A stretch of 64,000 nucleotides of DNA. It comes from Psychrobacter aquaticus CMS 56 (GTDB lineage Bacteria > Pseudomonadota > Gammaproteobacteria > Pseudomonadales > Moraxellaceae). Of this stretch, positions 1 to 9,035 are shown piece by piece (the stretch's first letter is position 1; each line of letters starts with the position of its first letter). The notes under the pieces were generated by a model that was not told the DNA's origin, searched no databases, and saw only the letters and a program-made list of their open reading frames with translations. The position numbers and the translations under genes are program-made. Location: positions 24,209-88,208 of the forward strand of contig NZ_AUSW01000027.1 of the NCBI RefSeq assembly GCF_000471625.1, given 5' to 3'.

Positions 1-138
1 AATGATCCAAAAGGGTTGCCAAAAGTAAAAGGTGGCGACGATGCCGCTCAAGCATTTTGGCTGCCGCTCGCTGAGCTGGATGCCAAAATGATGTTTGAAG
101 ATCACTATGCGATTATTACCAAAATGGTTGGGCTCTAG
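1..138 (+). CDS. nadM: C-terminal end of bifunctional NMN adenylyltransferase/Nudix hydrolase (partial)
   Basis: The window opens inside a reading frame of 45 codons that ends with TAG at 136-138. The peptide contains VKGGDDAAQAFWLPLAEL followed by MFEDHYAII, which resembles the end of the Nudix domain in NadM-Nudix proteins. These proteins join NMN to ATP to make NAD and also hydrolyse ADP-ribose. The next gene on the same strand makes NMN from nicotinamide, so the two would form a two-step NAD salvage route. The N-terminal nucleotidyltransferase half lies outside the window, so the assignment rests on the tail and on context. A stand-alone Nudix hydrolase is the main alternative. Confidence 0.6.
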   Translation, partial: NDPKGLPKVKGGDDAAQAFWLPLAELDAKMMFEDHYAIITKMVGL

Positions 139-312
139 GTTTTTTCTAGTGAAAGGTATAGCACCTCCATTAGAAAAAAACTAAGCATGACGACAGACTA
201 CATGATTTATTTTATGTTTTTCACGCCAGCGCCGATAGACGGCAATGGTTAATCGCCGCAACTGTTAGCTCATCAAAGCAGATGCGGCATCTAAAAGCAG
301 AGGAGTTCTGTG

Positions 313-1710
313 ATGTATACCAGTAATCTAAGCAATTTAATCTTAAACAGCGACAGCTACAAAACCTCGCATTGGGTGCAATATCCAAGCGGTAGTGAGT
401 ATCTGTCGAGCTACATCGAAGCACGTAAAGGCGACTACGATGTAGTTTTCTTTGGCTTGCAAGCCTTTATCAAAGAATACCTAAGCACACCAATCACCCA
501 TCAAGATATTGATGAAGCCGAAATGGTCATTCAAGCGCATGGCTTGACCTTTAATCGTGCGGGTTGGGAGCGTTTGGTCGACAAGCACGATGGCTACCTG
601 CCATTACGCATCGAAGCTGTACCCGAAGGCAGCATCGTGCCAGTATCCAATGTGGTCTGCCAAATCATCAATACCGATCCTGAGTTTTATTGGTTACCGA
701 GTTACATCGAAACTGCACTATTGCGGGCGATTTGGTATCCTTCCACCGTCGCTAGTGTCTCGCATTATTGCAAAGGCATCATTCGTCAAGCACTAGAAAA
801 GTCGGCGGATAACACAGACTCGCTTACCTTTCGTTTGCATGATTTTGGATCGCGGGGCGCTTCTAGTCAGGAGTCCGTCGCGCTTGGCAGTTTGGCACAT
901 TTGGTGAATTTTGCTGGGACGGATTCGATGACCGCGTTGGTTGCTGCCAGTCGCTGGTATCAAATGGGCAATGATATGCCCGCGTTTTCTATCCCTGCAG
1001 CTGAGCACAGTACCATGACAGCATGGGGCCGTGATGGTGAGACTGCCGCCTTTGCCAATATGATTGAGCAGTTTGGCGGCGAAGGAAAAAGCTTTTCTGT
1101 TGTGTCTGATAGCTATGACTTATGGAATGCCATTGACAATATCTGGGGTGGCAGCCTAAAAGACGATGTGAAAAACATGGGTGGTACCTTAGTCATCAGA
1201 CCAGACAGTGGTGAACCTGCCAAAGTGGTGCGTGAAGCGTTAGAGCGGTTGGCAGTGAAATTTGGAACGACCATCAACAGCAAGGGCTATAAAGTCCTGC
1301 CTGATTATGTACGTATCATTCAAGGTGACGGCATCAGTCCACAAACCTTGAGCAAGATCATTGAAGTGGTTATAAAAGCAGGTTTTAGCGCAGACAATGT
1401 CACTTTTGGTATGGGCGGCGGATTACTACAACAAGTCAATCGCGACACGATGAGCTGGGCAATGAAAGCCAGCGCCATCTCTATCGACGGTACATGGAAA
1501 GATATCTATAAAGATCCTGTGACTAGCCGCTCTAAACGCTCAAAAAAAGGACGTTTGGCTTTGATCGAAGACAGCCACGGCTCAATAAAAACCATCAAAG
1601 CAGATGAGCTATCTGCCAATACCAGCAACCTATTACGCGATGTCTATGTTGATGGTCAATTATTAATTGAAGACAGTCTCACGACTATTCGGGAGCGTGC
1701 GGGATGGTAG
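313..1710 (+). CDS. nadV: Nicotinamide phosphoribosyltransferase (NAMPT/NadV)
   Basis: Makes NMN from nicotinamide and PRPP in the cytoplasm, the first step of the direct NAD salvage route. The 465-residue length fits bacterial NadV. Family-conserved stretches are visible: LHDFGSRGASS near residue 177, AAEHSTMTAWG near 230 with the histidine expected to be phosphorylated, LVIRPDSGEP near 295 with the ribose-binding Asp, and VRIIQGDG followed by FGMGGGLLQ. The ATG at 313 was chosen over the GTG at 310 because AGGAG at 301-305 then has 7-base spacing. It lies downstream of the NadM-Nudix end on the same strand and is followed after 4 bases by a hydrolase gene, so the three may be cotranscribed. 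Confidence 0.95.
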   Translation: MYTSNLSNLILNSDSYKTSHWVQYPSGSEYLSSYIEARKGDYDVVFFGLQAFIKEYLSTPITHQDIDEAEMVIQAHGLTFNRAGWERLVDKHDGYLPLRIEAVPEGSIVPVSNVVCQIINTDPEFYWLPSYIETALLRAIWYPSTVASVSHYCKGIIRQALEKSADNTDSLTFRLHDFGSRGASSQESVALGSLAHLVNFAGTDSMTALVAASRWYQMGNDMPAFSIPAAEHSTMTAWGRDGETAAFANMIEQFGGEGKSFSVVSDSYDLWNAIDNIWGGSLKDDVKNMGGTLVIRPDSGEPAKVVREALERLAVKFGTTINSKGYKVLPDYVRIIQGDGISPQTLSKIIEVVIKAGFSADNVTFGMGGGLLQQVNRDTMSWAMKASAISIDGTWKDIYKDPVTSRSKRSKKGRLALIEDSHGSIKTIKADELSANTSNLLRDVYVDGQLLIEDSLTTIRERAGW

Positions 1711-1714
1711 CAAT

Positions 1715-2545
1715 ATGATAAATAGCAATAAAGTCGCGACCGTCGCAAGAGACATGCTGCTCGCTCCTGTTTATCTTTATCAAGGGCGCAAAATCAAGCG
1801 TGACACATTGCGTCTTCCTGAACCAAATGGCGAAAGGCATGGGCTTGTTCAACTGAACAAGTCTACTGATACATCAACAGATGAATCCAAGCAAACGCTT
1901 AATCTCATGATCGTTGGTGATTCGGCAGCAGCTGGTGTCGGTAGTCAAACACAGCAAGAAGCGCTGGTCGGCAGGCTGATTCCAGTTTTGGAGCAACATC
2001 CCACGATCAACTCGACATTTAGTATGCTGAACTGGTCGTTGCAGGCGACGACAGGACATACCAGTTTTGATATTTTACGTCGGTTGTACGTCTTACCTGC
2101 GGCTACTCAGCCTGTAGATATGATGGTGCTGAGTGTCGGTGTTAATGACACCACCGCTAACGTTTCTGTGAATAAATGGCAACAGCAAATTGAAGACATC
2201 ATTGCGATTGCTCAGCGTAAATTTGGCGCGCAAGAATTAATCTTTTTTAGTCTACCGCCGATGGCAGAAATGCCTGCGATACCTGCTCCACTGAATAACT
2301 TTGTTGGTGCTAAAGCGTCTATTCTTGATGGAATACTGCAACAAGTTTGTGATGCTCATGATGGCGTCAACTATATGGCCACTGATTTCCCACGAATGAT
2401 AGAAGAGCACTCTAACGGCACACCTATCGATATTGCCGTGATGTTTGCAAGTGATGGCTTTCACCCTAGTAGTTTGATGTATGGTTACTGGGCGCAGCAA
2501 TTGGCCGAACGTATCACACAGTTGCTGGATACGTCCCCATCTTAA
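1715..2545 (+). CDS. SGNH/GDSL-family hydrolase (esterase/lipase-like)
   Basis: A 276-residue SGNH-fold hydrolase. Block I is IVGDSAAAGVG (nucleophile Ser within GDS), block III is SVGVNDTTANV (Gly and Asn of the oxyanion hole appear as GVND), and block V is DGFHPSSLMYGYW with the catalytic Asp and His. No signal peptide is evident, so it is probably cytoplasmic. The frame is open back to a TTG at 1667 inside nadV, but ATG 1715, preceded by GGGATGG, gives a tidy 4-base gap after the nadV stop. Substrate unknown: carbohydrate esters, lipids and acyl thioesters are all possible for this fold. Confidence 0.85.
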   Translation: MINSNKVATVARDMLLAPVYLYQGRKIKRDTLRLPEPNGERHGLVQLNKSTDTSTDESKQTLNLMIVGDSAAAGVGSQTQQEALVGRLIPVLEQHPTINSTFSMLNWSLQATTGHTSFDILRRLYVLPAATQPVDMMVLSVGVNDTTANVSVNKWQQQIEDIIAIAQRKFGAQELIFFSLPPMAEMPAIPAPLNNFVGAKASILDGILQQVCDAHDGVNYMATDFPRMIEEHSNGTPIDIAVMFASDGFHPSSLMYGYWAQQLAERITQLLDTSPS

Positions 2546-2590
2546 AATGCTAGCTGGCAATCAGAAAAAATTTGCTGTTAAAAACCCAAA

Positions 2591-2619
2591 AAAAACCGCT
2601 GAATCATCAGCGGTTTTTT
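2591..2619. terminator. Bidirectional intrinsic terminator between the SGNH hydrolase gene and rpmE2
   Basis: The stem AAAAACCGCTGA / TCAGCGGTTTTT encloses a 4-base ATCA loop. Runs of A on the left and T on the right let it work for both converging genes. Confidence 0.9.
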
Positions 2620-2656
2620 ATTGCTTAGCAAAATACCTTTACACAATAAGTGTAAA

Positions 2657-2935
2657 TTATTCAGCAGAATCAGCGGCTTTCTTGCTACGGCCACCGAATG
2701 CACCAAAGCGTTTGTTGAAGCTAGCAACACGACCTTCGGTAGATGTTTTACGCTGCTCGCCAGTATAGAATGGATGCGACGCACTTGAGATATCAAGTGG
2801 GTAGTATGGGTATTCTGTACCTTCGTATTCACGAGTGGCTTTAGTCTTAACGGTTGAACGAGTCAAAAAGAACACGTCAGCGTTAGTGTCATGGAATAAA
2901 ACGTCTTGGTAATTAGGATGGATATCTTTACGCAT
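2657..2935 (-). CDS. rpmE2: Large-subunit ribosomal protein L31, type B (cysteine-free)
   Basis: A 92-residue protein starting [16 protein letters not shown], with SASHPFYTG and FNKRFG, all typical of bL31 type B. It has no cysteine, so it lacks the zinc-binding CxxC of the standard L31. In many bacteria such C-minus paralogues replace zinc-bound L31 when zinc is scarce and are repressed by Zur. I searched the upstream DNA by eye for a Zur-type palindrome and did not see one, so here it may be the constitutive or only L31. It converges with the SGNH hydrolase across a shared terminator. Confidence 0.95.
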   Translation of the reverse strand: MRKDIHPNYQDVLFHDTNADVFFLTRSTVKTKATREYEGTEYPYYPLDISSASHPFYTGEQRKTSTEGRVASFNKRFGAFGGRSKKAADSAE

Positions 2936-3480
2936 AATAAACTCTCTATGTCCGATGTATGAATAGCCCGTCTGAACATCCTATTTAAGATGTGTTAAAC
3001 GAACGATGACATACGTAACTGAGGCACTAAGGACATTTACAAGTATGGCAACTGTGTCACTGGCTTATTCCAGCACCCAACACCATTCTTCTGCTCGCTT
3101 AGCCTTTCCCCAGCGGGAAAATCAAACCGCGATTCTAACGGTTTTTGGTGTTTGATGCAAGTAGCAGTTATCCTACCTATGTGTGATAAGTGGTCAACAA
3201 GACGCTTATTGCGTTGAGAAAAATACGTTACATTAGTACAATAATCATTTAGCTGAAATTATCAATAAAATCTGTTACTGTAGCTTTCATTAACAATTAG
3301 AAAATTGCATTATTAATATTTATGTATCATTAATATTTATAGTTTCTAATCTGTAATTTTTAAACAACCTTTTTAAATGGCTTGTTTTTAATTATACCGA
3401 CTTATAATGACAAACACTTTACAACTGCTGACCAGCAATAAACCCCCTTTACTTAACAAACCCCAACTAAGGACAATTCA
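2936..3480. other. Intergenic region between divergent rpmE2 and yceI
   Basis: 545 bases with no credible gene. It must hold both promoters. A weak hairpin is present: AAACCG at 3124-3129 pairs with CGGTTT at 3139-3144. The 3' two hundred bases are very AT-rich. No Zur, Fur or riboswitch pattern was recognised. Confidence 0.6.
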
Positions 3481-4086
3481 ATGATAAATACTGTCATGAA
3501 AAACACCGCAAAAACATTACTAATCAGTTCAGCACTGGCTGTCACTACTATGGCAAGCGCTGCCCTGCCAAGCCAATGGCAATTAGATGACTCACATACT
3601 CGTGTCGGATTTTCTGTTAACCATTTGGGGTTTTCAACCACTATGGGGCATTTTAATGATGTCAAAGGCATGGTTAATTACGATATCAAAGCCCCAAGCA
3701 AAACCAATATGAACTTTACGATTGCAACTGACAGTATCGATACCAATTGGGATGCGCGTGACGAGCATTTAAAGAAAGATGATTTCTTTAATGTTGCAAA
3801 ATATCCAACCATGACGTTTAAATCTACCCAAGTCACTTTTATTAATCCGCAACAAGCCAAAGTAACGGGTGATTTTACGATGCTTGGTCAAACCAAACCA
3901 CTAACGCTTGATGTAAAGTTGAATAAAATTGCGAATAGCCCGCTTACGAAAGAACCTGTTGTTGGTTTCCGTGCCACTGGTAACATTGATCGCGCCGCCT
4001 ATGGTATGACCACTTTTGCTGATGGCATCACGACCAACGTTCCTATCCAAATCGATGGTGAATTGGTAGAGAAAAAAGCGAAATAA
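3481..4086 (+). CDS. yceI: YceI-family periplasmic lipid-binding protein
   Basis: A 201-residue exported protein. Residues 1-27 form a signal peptide ending in MASAALPS. The mature part starts with WQLDDSHTRVGFSVNHLGFSTTMGHF, the hallmark of the YceI lipocalin-like fold that binds polyisoprenoids or other amphiphiles. Later conserved parts are DEHLKKDDFFNVAKYPTMTF and a C-terminal AAYGMTTFADGI. AAGGA lies 6 bases before the ATG at 3481; an inner ATG at 3496 is also possible. It is a single-gene unit closed by the terminator at 4136-4167. The physiological ligand cannot be told from sequence. Confidence 0.92.
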   Translation: MINTVMKNTAKTLLISSALAVTTMASAALPSQWQLDDSHTRVGFSVNHLGFSTTMGHFNDVKGMVNYDIKAPSKTNMNFTIATDSIDTNWDARDEHLKKDDFFNVAKYPTMTFKSTQVTFINPQQAKVTGDFTMLGQTKPLTLDVKLNKIANSPLTKEPVVGFRATGNIDRAAYGMTTFADGITTNVPIQIDGELVEKKAK

Positions 4087-4135
4087 ACCTAACGTTTAGG
4101 TCAAGCAGCATTATCAATTTTTCTAAATTTCAAAC

Positions 4136-4167
4136 AAGCAGCCATTATATGTGGCTGCTTTTCTAAT
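4136..4167 (+). terminator. Intrinsic terminator of yceI
   Basis: AAGCAGCCA at 4136-4144 pairs perfectly with TGGCTGCTT at 4152-4160 across a 7-base loop, and a T-rich tail follows. Confidence 0.85.
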
Positions 4168-4420
4168 TGTTCTCGGCTATTCATTGACAAAACTCATGTA
4201 CCCACTTACGTATTTGCCCTCATATCAGTTGTAGTTTTTCGTACAATGTCGCTAAAGAAATTAAGAAACACTACACAATAAAAAATGACCATTGCGGCTT
4301 AATATACACATTGAACTTGACTGCCTTTGCACGCATATCAACAGTGATAATATATTTAATGTATACGCCGAGCATGACCTGCTGTGGATGCTACTAGCTA
4401 TGGATACTACTAGGGATACA

Positions 4421-5995
4421 ATGACGACAATGACTCACTCTCTTACTAAAAATCATGTTCATTCCACCAAACGTGTTGGTATTCTCGGTGGTGGTACGGC
4501 CGGAGCAACCATTGCAATTCGCTTAGCGGCGCTCGGGCTGGATACTTACTTATTTGAAAAAAATAAATCGCTGATAGATGGACCGCCTATGTGTCATTTG
4601 CATGCAGGTGGCAATTTATACCGTGAAATCCCCGATGAAGATTGCGTCGCGCTTCTCAAACAATGCATCGATATTTTACGTCTTTATCCTTATACCATCG
4701 ATGTACGCCCAACCGTATTTGCTGTTCCGACTCGCGATGAAGGCTTGCCCGAAGACTTACTACCGCGCCTTGATATCTTGACAGAAGCTTATCGTGACCT
4801 TATTGCTCAAGATGCCAATAATAAAGTTTTGGGCGATCCTGAAGATTATTATCAGTTATACAGTCATGAGCAATTGATTGAGCTGTCTGAGCGCCACCAA
4901 GTCGCTGTGCCGAGCACCGTTGACGAGTGGATGATACCGGTTGCTAAGTATCTAGACTTAAATAAAGTCAAATTTCCGCTGATTGTCGTACAAGAGTATG
5001 GTTGGAATATCTTTCGTCTGGCCGCCTCTGCGCAGTTGGCACTAGAAGGTTATGAGCACGCACATGTCTTTACCGATACTCAAGTGAAACAAGTCATGCC
5101 TGTGGATTGTGAAAACTGCTCAAACGCTGACCACCATGTTACTAAGTGGCGCATCGACTATCAACAAACATTCAGCCAGCAAGCAACGCATGCAGAACCT
5201 GAGTCTATCGAAGTCGATTATTTAATCAATGCTTGCGGTTTCCGTACTGGCGTAATCGACGATATGGTTGGTGTAAAAGTCACTCGCATGGTTGAGTTTA
5301 AATCCTCCTATATCACTCATTGGGACAATGCGGGTGGCCAAATACCAGAGATCATCGTTTATGGCAGTCGCGGCACACCAGAAGGCATGGCACAGCTCAC
5401 ACCCTATCCTGGTGGCTACTTTCAAATACATGGTATGAGTAAATTTATCACATTATTCGATGACGGATTGGTCGCGTCTAGCAAAGACAGTGCCCAACCT
5501 AAGCTGCCTCCGCAATACGTGCATTATATTGAAGATGGCTGGGATAAAGCACCGCTCCAAGCGCGTAGTCAGCAAGCGATTGACTATGTAGCGGAGTTTG
5601 TACCGACATTTCATAGTGCGCGCACAGTTGGTAACGCATTGTATGGTGGTCAACAAATTCCAGGCCAAGACGATACATTGCGAGTCGCTGATGTGAGCCT
5701 TTATTCTAATATACGCTATGCCCGCGCTGAGAACGTAAAAGCGTCATCAACATTGATTGCTGCTGATCAAATTGTGGATGAGTTGACTACGCTTGGCTTG
5801 ATTGATAATGACACGCCAGCAAATCGTAATCGTTATGCCCATGAATGGCCTTACTTAGTGCACAATGACAGTTTAATCATCGATGAAGTTGCGCGTGTAC
5901 TGGCTGAAGAACGTGGATTCCCGCTGGCGATGGCGAATGTGAATCATGGTATCCGCGAAAAAACCTTAGATGACCTGTCACCAGATGAGGCATAG
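4421..5995 (+). CDS. FAD-dependent oxidoreductase of unknown substrate
   Basis: A 524-residue protein with a Rossmann FAD-binding motif near residue 21 (RVGILGGGTAGATIAIRLA) followed by an acidic residue at the end of the second strand (YLFEKN). A second conserved stretch, YLINACGFRTG, resembles the GD-like motif region of flavoprotein oxidoreductases. No signal peptide or membrane span is seen. The frame stays open to a TTG at 4292, and ATGs also occur at 4388, 4400 and 4430; ATG 4421 was chosen because AGGGA lies 4 bases upstream. The gene stands alone between two terminators, so context does not reveal the substrate. Malate:quinone oxidoreductase-like and halogenase-like flavoproteins were considered, but no diagnostic motif was recognised. 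Confidence 0.75.
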   Translation: MTTMTHSLTKNHVHSTKRVGILGGGTAGATIAIRLAALGLDTYLFEKNKSLIDGPPMCHLHAGGNLYREIPDEDCVALLKQCIDILRLYPYTIDVRPTVFAVPTRDEGLPEDLLPRLDILTEAYRDLIAQDANNKVLGDPEDYYQLYSHEQLIELSERHQVAVPSTVDEWMIPVAKYLDLNKVKFPLIVVQEYGWNIFRLAASAQLALEGYEHAHVFTDTQVKQVMPVDCENCSNADHHVTKWRIDYQQTFSQQATHAEPESIEVDYLINACGFRTGVIDDMVGVKVTRMVEFKSSYITHWDNAGGQIPEIIVYGSRGTPEGMAQLTPYPGGYFQIHGMSKFITLFDDGLVASSKDSAQPKLPPQYVHYIEDGWDKAPLQARSQQAIDYVAEFVPTFHSARTVGNALYGGQQIPGQDDTLRVADVSLYSNIRYARAENVKASSTLIAADQIVDELTTLGLIDNDTPANRNRYAHEWPYLVHNDSLIIDEVARVLAEERGFPLAMANVNHGIREKTLDDLSPDEA

Positions 5996-6020
5996 TTCTT
6001 TATAGTGGCATTAAAAGAAG

Positions 6021-6066
6021 AAAAAAAGGCGTCGATAACCAATCATTGGTTACCAACGCCTTTTTC
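6021..6066. terminator. Bidirectional intrinsic terminator after the FAD oxidoreductase gene
   Basis: A long stem: AAAAAGGCGT pairs with ACGCCTTTTT, and the inner TAACCAAT pairs with ATTGGTTA. A and T runs flank it on the two sides, so it can also serve the converging LOG-family gene. Confidence 0.9.
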
Positions 6067-6147
6067 TTTTACATAAAATGAAAAATCATACCATTTGCAA
6101 AATTAAAGCCGCAAGGAAAAACATACAAGCACTACAGCCCCTAAATC

Positions 6148-6831
6148 TTAGCTTTCGCTACCTACCATTTTTTCAGTATCGACTGTATCTTCGATGGTCA
6201 CTACGGTTTTTAACAAGTCAATGGCTTCACCAATCGTATTACAAACCACCAAACGCTCAAGGTCTTCTTGCTTCATAAAGCCCTGATCAGCAGTATATTT
6301 TAAATGCTCAATCATACGATCATAGAAGCCATTAATATTAAGGATAATCATCGGCTTTTCATGTTGATACAACTGACGCCATGTGGCAATTTCCATGATT
6401 TCTTCTAGTGTTCCGAGCCCACCCGGTAGAGTGATGAAGGCATCAGCATACTCTGCCATCACTGTTTTGCGTGTGTGCATGGTATCGGTCAAATGCAAAC
6501 GAGTCAGCTGTTCATGAGCAATCTCATGCTTTAGCATAAAGGTTGGAATCACCCCCACCGCTTGCGCACCGCCTTGAATAACCTCATCTGCGACAGCACC
6601 CATCAGACCGATACTCGCGCCACCATATACCAGTCCCAAGCCATTCTCCGCCAGAGCGAGACCCAGCTCACGGGCTGCTTGTTCATACACTTCACTGTTA
6701 CCCAGACGTGAGCCACAGTAAACCGCCACCAGCGGCATCGACAGCGTTGACTTGTCTACCGCGTTTTCAATATCAGTGATATCTTGGCTAGTAATGACTT
6801 CATAAGTATCGTTGTTAATTTTCATTTGCAT
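6148..6831 (-). CDS. LOG-family protein (TIGR00730), probable nucleotide 5'-monophosphate phosphoribohydrolase
   Basis: 227 residues with the LOG-family signature PGGLGTLEEIMEIATW near residue 135 and the Rossmann-like VYCGSRLGN near residue 38. These cytosolic enzymes, once called lysine decarboxylase-like, cleave the N-glycosidic bond of nucleoside monophosphates, giving a free base and ribose 5-phosphate. The glutamate and arginine of the active site appear in the conserved ARKT-type position (MHTRKTVMAEYADAF). An N-terminal stretch of about 30 residues precedes the core. AAGGA lies 6 bases upstream of the chosen ATG. It is a single gene; cytokinin production or purine salvage are both possible. 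Confidence 0.88.
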   Translation of the reverse strand: MQMKINNDTYEVITSQDITDIENAVDKSTLSMPLVAVYCGSRLGNSEVYEQAARELGLALAENGLGLVYGGASIGLMGAVADEVIQGGAQAVGVIPTFMLKHEIAHEQLTRLHLTDTMHTRKTVMAEYADAFITLPGGLGTLEEIMEIATWRQLYQHEKPMIILNINGFYDRMIEHLKYTADQGFMKQEDLERLVVCNTIGEAIDLLKTVVTIEDTVDTEKMVGSES

Positions 6832-6958
6832 ATAGCGTCCTTAATTTTATATCAATTGTTTTTATTTAGTGTGCTTATTGGTACGCATTTCTGAGCGGAT
6901 CTTAAATCGTCAAAAAAAACGTTTATTCAAATCTTTGTAGACAATCTTATCAGACAAA

Positions 6959-7135
6959 CTAGGGCGTGTCCTCATTTTGAAAATGGTTATAAAAATGAGA
7001 TAAATTGAAGCCAAACAAGGAAAATAGTGCTGATAATATCGAGATATTAACCAGCTATTTGACACAGTTTGGCGAATATTTAGCCATTTTTATAAACATT
7101 TAGGCATCCTCGTTCAGATTGAGGACACGCCCTAG
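6959..7135. mobile_element. 177-bp palindromic MITE with CTAG target duplication
   Basis: Perfect 16-base terminal repeats are seen: CTAGGGCGTGTCCTCA at 6959-6974 and its complement at 7120-7135. Read as a CTAG duplication, the element proper runs from GGCGTGTC to GACACGCC (6963-7131). The interior is a long imperfect palindrome: the left arm GTTATAAAAATG...GCCAAAC...AAATAG recurs inverted in the right arm, around a TAATATC/GATATTA centre near 7041. It carries no gene. A 4-base YTAR duplication is typical of IS5-group elements, so a transposase of that type may have moved it. It fills most of the gap between the LOG gene and the next hydrolase. Confidence 0.85.
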
Positions 7136-7318
7136 ATAGAACTTGGAAGTCATTCTTGTTCGCCTTGCTCATCAGCATTCATCTTAACATAAGCAATGGC
7201 ATCACGTGGTAGCAACGATTTACCACTACGCAATTACTACATTTTTGATGCGGAGCGTTGATAAATTATGCCAAATAACCAATCATGCCGTACGACTAAA
7301 AACTATTAAGGTAAAACC

Positions 7319-8263
7319 ATGGATAATCATAAAACGCCTTCTTCTGTAGCGCAACGCAGTAATATTATTGACGCTACCATCAATCCCCATGCGGATATCG
7401 ACACCTACTTACTGAGTATAATGACCGACCGTAACCAGCCATTAGCCGCGACTGTGTATCGACCTAAAGAAACGATAAAAAAAGCCATCATGATAGCCCC
7501 AGCAACGGGCATCAAACGACAGTTTTACCATAATTTTGCGACGCACTTAGCCAGTCATGGCTTTGGTGTGCTGACCTTCGACAATGAAGGGATTGGCGAA
7601 TCACTGTCGACCTATTTGGCGAAATGTGACGCGTCTTTAATCAGCTGGGGCCGTCATGATATGCCAGCTGTGCTCGATGCGTTGCAAGATGAATTTGCCG
7701 ATGCCACTTACCACCTAATCGGTCATAGCGCGGGCGGTCAACTGATTGGTTTGATGCCGAATCACAAGGTCATTGCCTCTGTATTTAATGTGGCTTGTTC
7801 CTCAGGCCGTATCAAAAACATGGAATTGCCTTATAAGCTCAAAGCGATGGGCTTTATGGACGCCTTTATTCCTGTCACTAACTTAGCATTAGGTTACACG
7901 CCTTCGGATAAAATTGGTATGGGTGAACCGCTGCCGCGCGGTGTTGCGAAGCAGTGGCGTGAGTGGTGCAATGGCGCAGGCTATATCAAGACAGCCTTTG
8001 GCAAAAGTATACACACGCATTTTTATGATGAGATAAACATGCCCGCATTGTGGCTCGGCTTTAGCGATGATGATATCGCCAATAGCAAAAACATGGACGA
8101 TATGATACGCGTATTTACAAAAATGCCAGTCGAAAAGCGCTTTTTAGAACCCAAGGATTTTGGGCTACATCATATCGGTCACATGCGTTATTTCAGTAGT
8201 AAAACCAACGCCAAAGCACCAACGCTATGGCAGATGGCGGTGGATTGGTTGCATCAGCAATAA
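7319..8263 (+). CDS. Alpha/beta hydrolase (COG4757-like)
   Basis: A 314-residue alpha/beta-fold hydrolase. The nucleophile elbow is LIGHSAGGQL near residue 139, the probable acid lies in LGFSDDDIANS near 245, and the catalytic His is in HHIGHMRYFS near 282. The oxyanion strand reads IMIAPATGIKRQFY near residue 58. The overall order matches the COG4757 group of predicted hydrolases of unknown substrate. There is no signal peptide. The ATG at 7319 overlaps an NcoI-like CCATGG and is preceded by AAGGT. It converges with the ExoX-like gene and is not in an obvious operon. Confidence 0.85.
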   Translation: MDNHKTPSSVAQRSNIIDATINPHADIDTYLLSIMTDRNQPLAATVYRPKETIKKAIMIAPATGIKRQFYHNFATHLASHGFGVLTFDNEGIGESLSTYLAKCDASLISWGRHDMPAVLDALQDEFADATYHLIGHSAGGQLIGLMPNHKVIASVFNVACSSGRIKNMELPYKLKAMGFMDAFIPVTNLALGYTPSDKIGMGEPLPRGVAKQWREWCNGAGYIKTAFGKSIHTHFYDEINMPALWLGFSDDDIANSKNMDDMIRVFTKMPVEKRFLEPKDFGLHHIGHMRYFSSKTNAKAPTLWQMAVDWLHQQ

Positions 8264-8299
8264 CCGTTTAGCGCTTATATCACACCTCGATGCGCCTCA

Positions 8300-8995
8300 T
8301 TATTCCTTGATATGCTCTGTTGGCTCTTCTGCCTTGATACGCTTGTTTAACGCAGAATACAGTGACGGCTGCATGTTATGAATGTTACCAAGCATCCATT
8401 TCACATAGCTGATAGGTACGTCTTTGATTGCCTTGCCCTTATGCTTGCCAAAAGGCATCTTACTCACAGGATTGGCAGTATTAGAGATGGCATGTGCCGC
8501 TGCAAAATCCGTCGGCGAAATCTCTAAACGCTCACAGCACGCCCGATACAGCAAATAACACATACGAGCATCACCTAGCGCGTCATGAGCTGCAATCGTC
8601 ATCCTGCTCGCCGCGCCGTTGCCCAATAGCTGCTCGATACACTTGGACTGACCATAAGCATGCCACTCTGGAAAGGCGGCGCGCGCCAGTCTAACGGTAC
8701 AAATCAGCTTGGTAGAGGGACTACCAATCACGCGCCAATCGAAGCGAACATTATGACCAATCAAGTACGCTGGCAATTCAAATTGTTCCAACTCAAAACG
8801 CTCAAGACCCGCGACATCTTCATCAGTAATGCCATGCACTTTGATGACAATCGGTGATATTGGACGGCCACTATTGAAGTACTTCATCCACTCATAGCCC
8901 GTAGTGACATTGATGGTCGCTACTTGGATCGGTCGTGGATCACGCCCTTGATCGGTTTCAGTGTCAATAATCAGGGCAGTATCAAAATCAGTCAT
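8300..8995 (-). CDS. DnaQ-like 3'-5' exonuclease with DUF3820 tail (exodeoxyribonuclease X-like)
   Basis: 231 residues. The N-terminal DEDDh exonuclease domain shows IIDTETDQG (Asp and Glu of motif I, residues 10-13), YLIGHNVRFDW (motif II) and AAHDALGDARMCYLL (motif III His and Asp). The C-terminal part, MPFGKHKGKAIKDVPISYVKWML, is the DUF3820 motif found at the end of ExoX-type nucleases. Such enzymes degrade single-stranded DNA in mismatch repair and recombination clean-up. The gene is transcribed toward the alpha/beta hydrolase. The start shown gives MTDFDTALIIDTET, which places motif I close to the N-terminus as expected. Confidence 0.9.
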   Translation of the reverse strand: MTDFDTALIIDTETDQGRDPRPIQVATINVTTGYEWMKYFNSGRPISPIVIKVHGITDEDVAGLERFELEQFELPAYLIGHNVRFDWRVIGSPSTKLICTVRLARAAFPEWHAYGQSKCIEQLLGNGAASRMTIAAHDALGDARMCYLLYRACCERLEISPTDFAAAHAISNTANPVSKMPFGKHKGKAIKDVPISYVKWMLGNIHNMQPSLYSALNKRIKAEEPTEHIKE

Positions 8996-9035
8996 AAGGC
9001 ATGATCCATAAGTCTAAATAACAGTCGTGGTATCG

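Noticed and set aside
1667..1714. TTG start for the SGNH hydrolase inside nadV
   Set aside because: It would force a 44-base overlap without a ribosome site; ATG 1715 is better placed.
2936..3060. Zur-binding site expected for a C-minus L31 gene
   Set aside because: No palindrome resembling a Zur box was found by eye upstream of rpmE2.
7151..7233. Minus-strand peptide RSGKSLLPRDAIAYVKMNAD ending at a TGA beside the MITE, suggestive of a gene tail
   Set aside because: Only about 25 codons are open, with stops upstream. The protein-like look could be chance, and no family was recognised.
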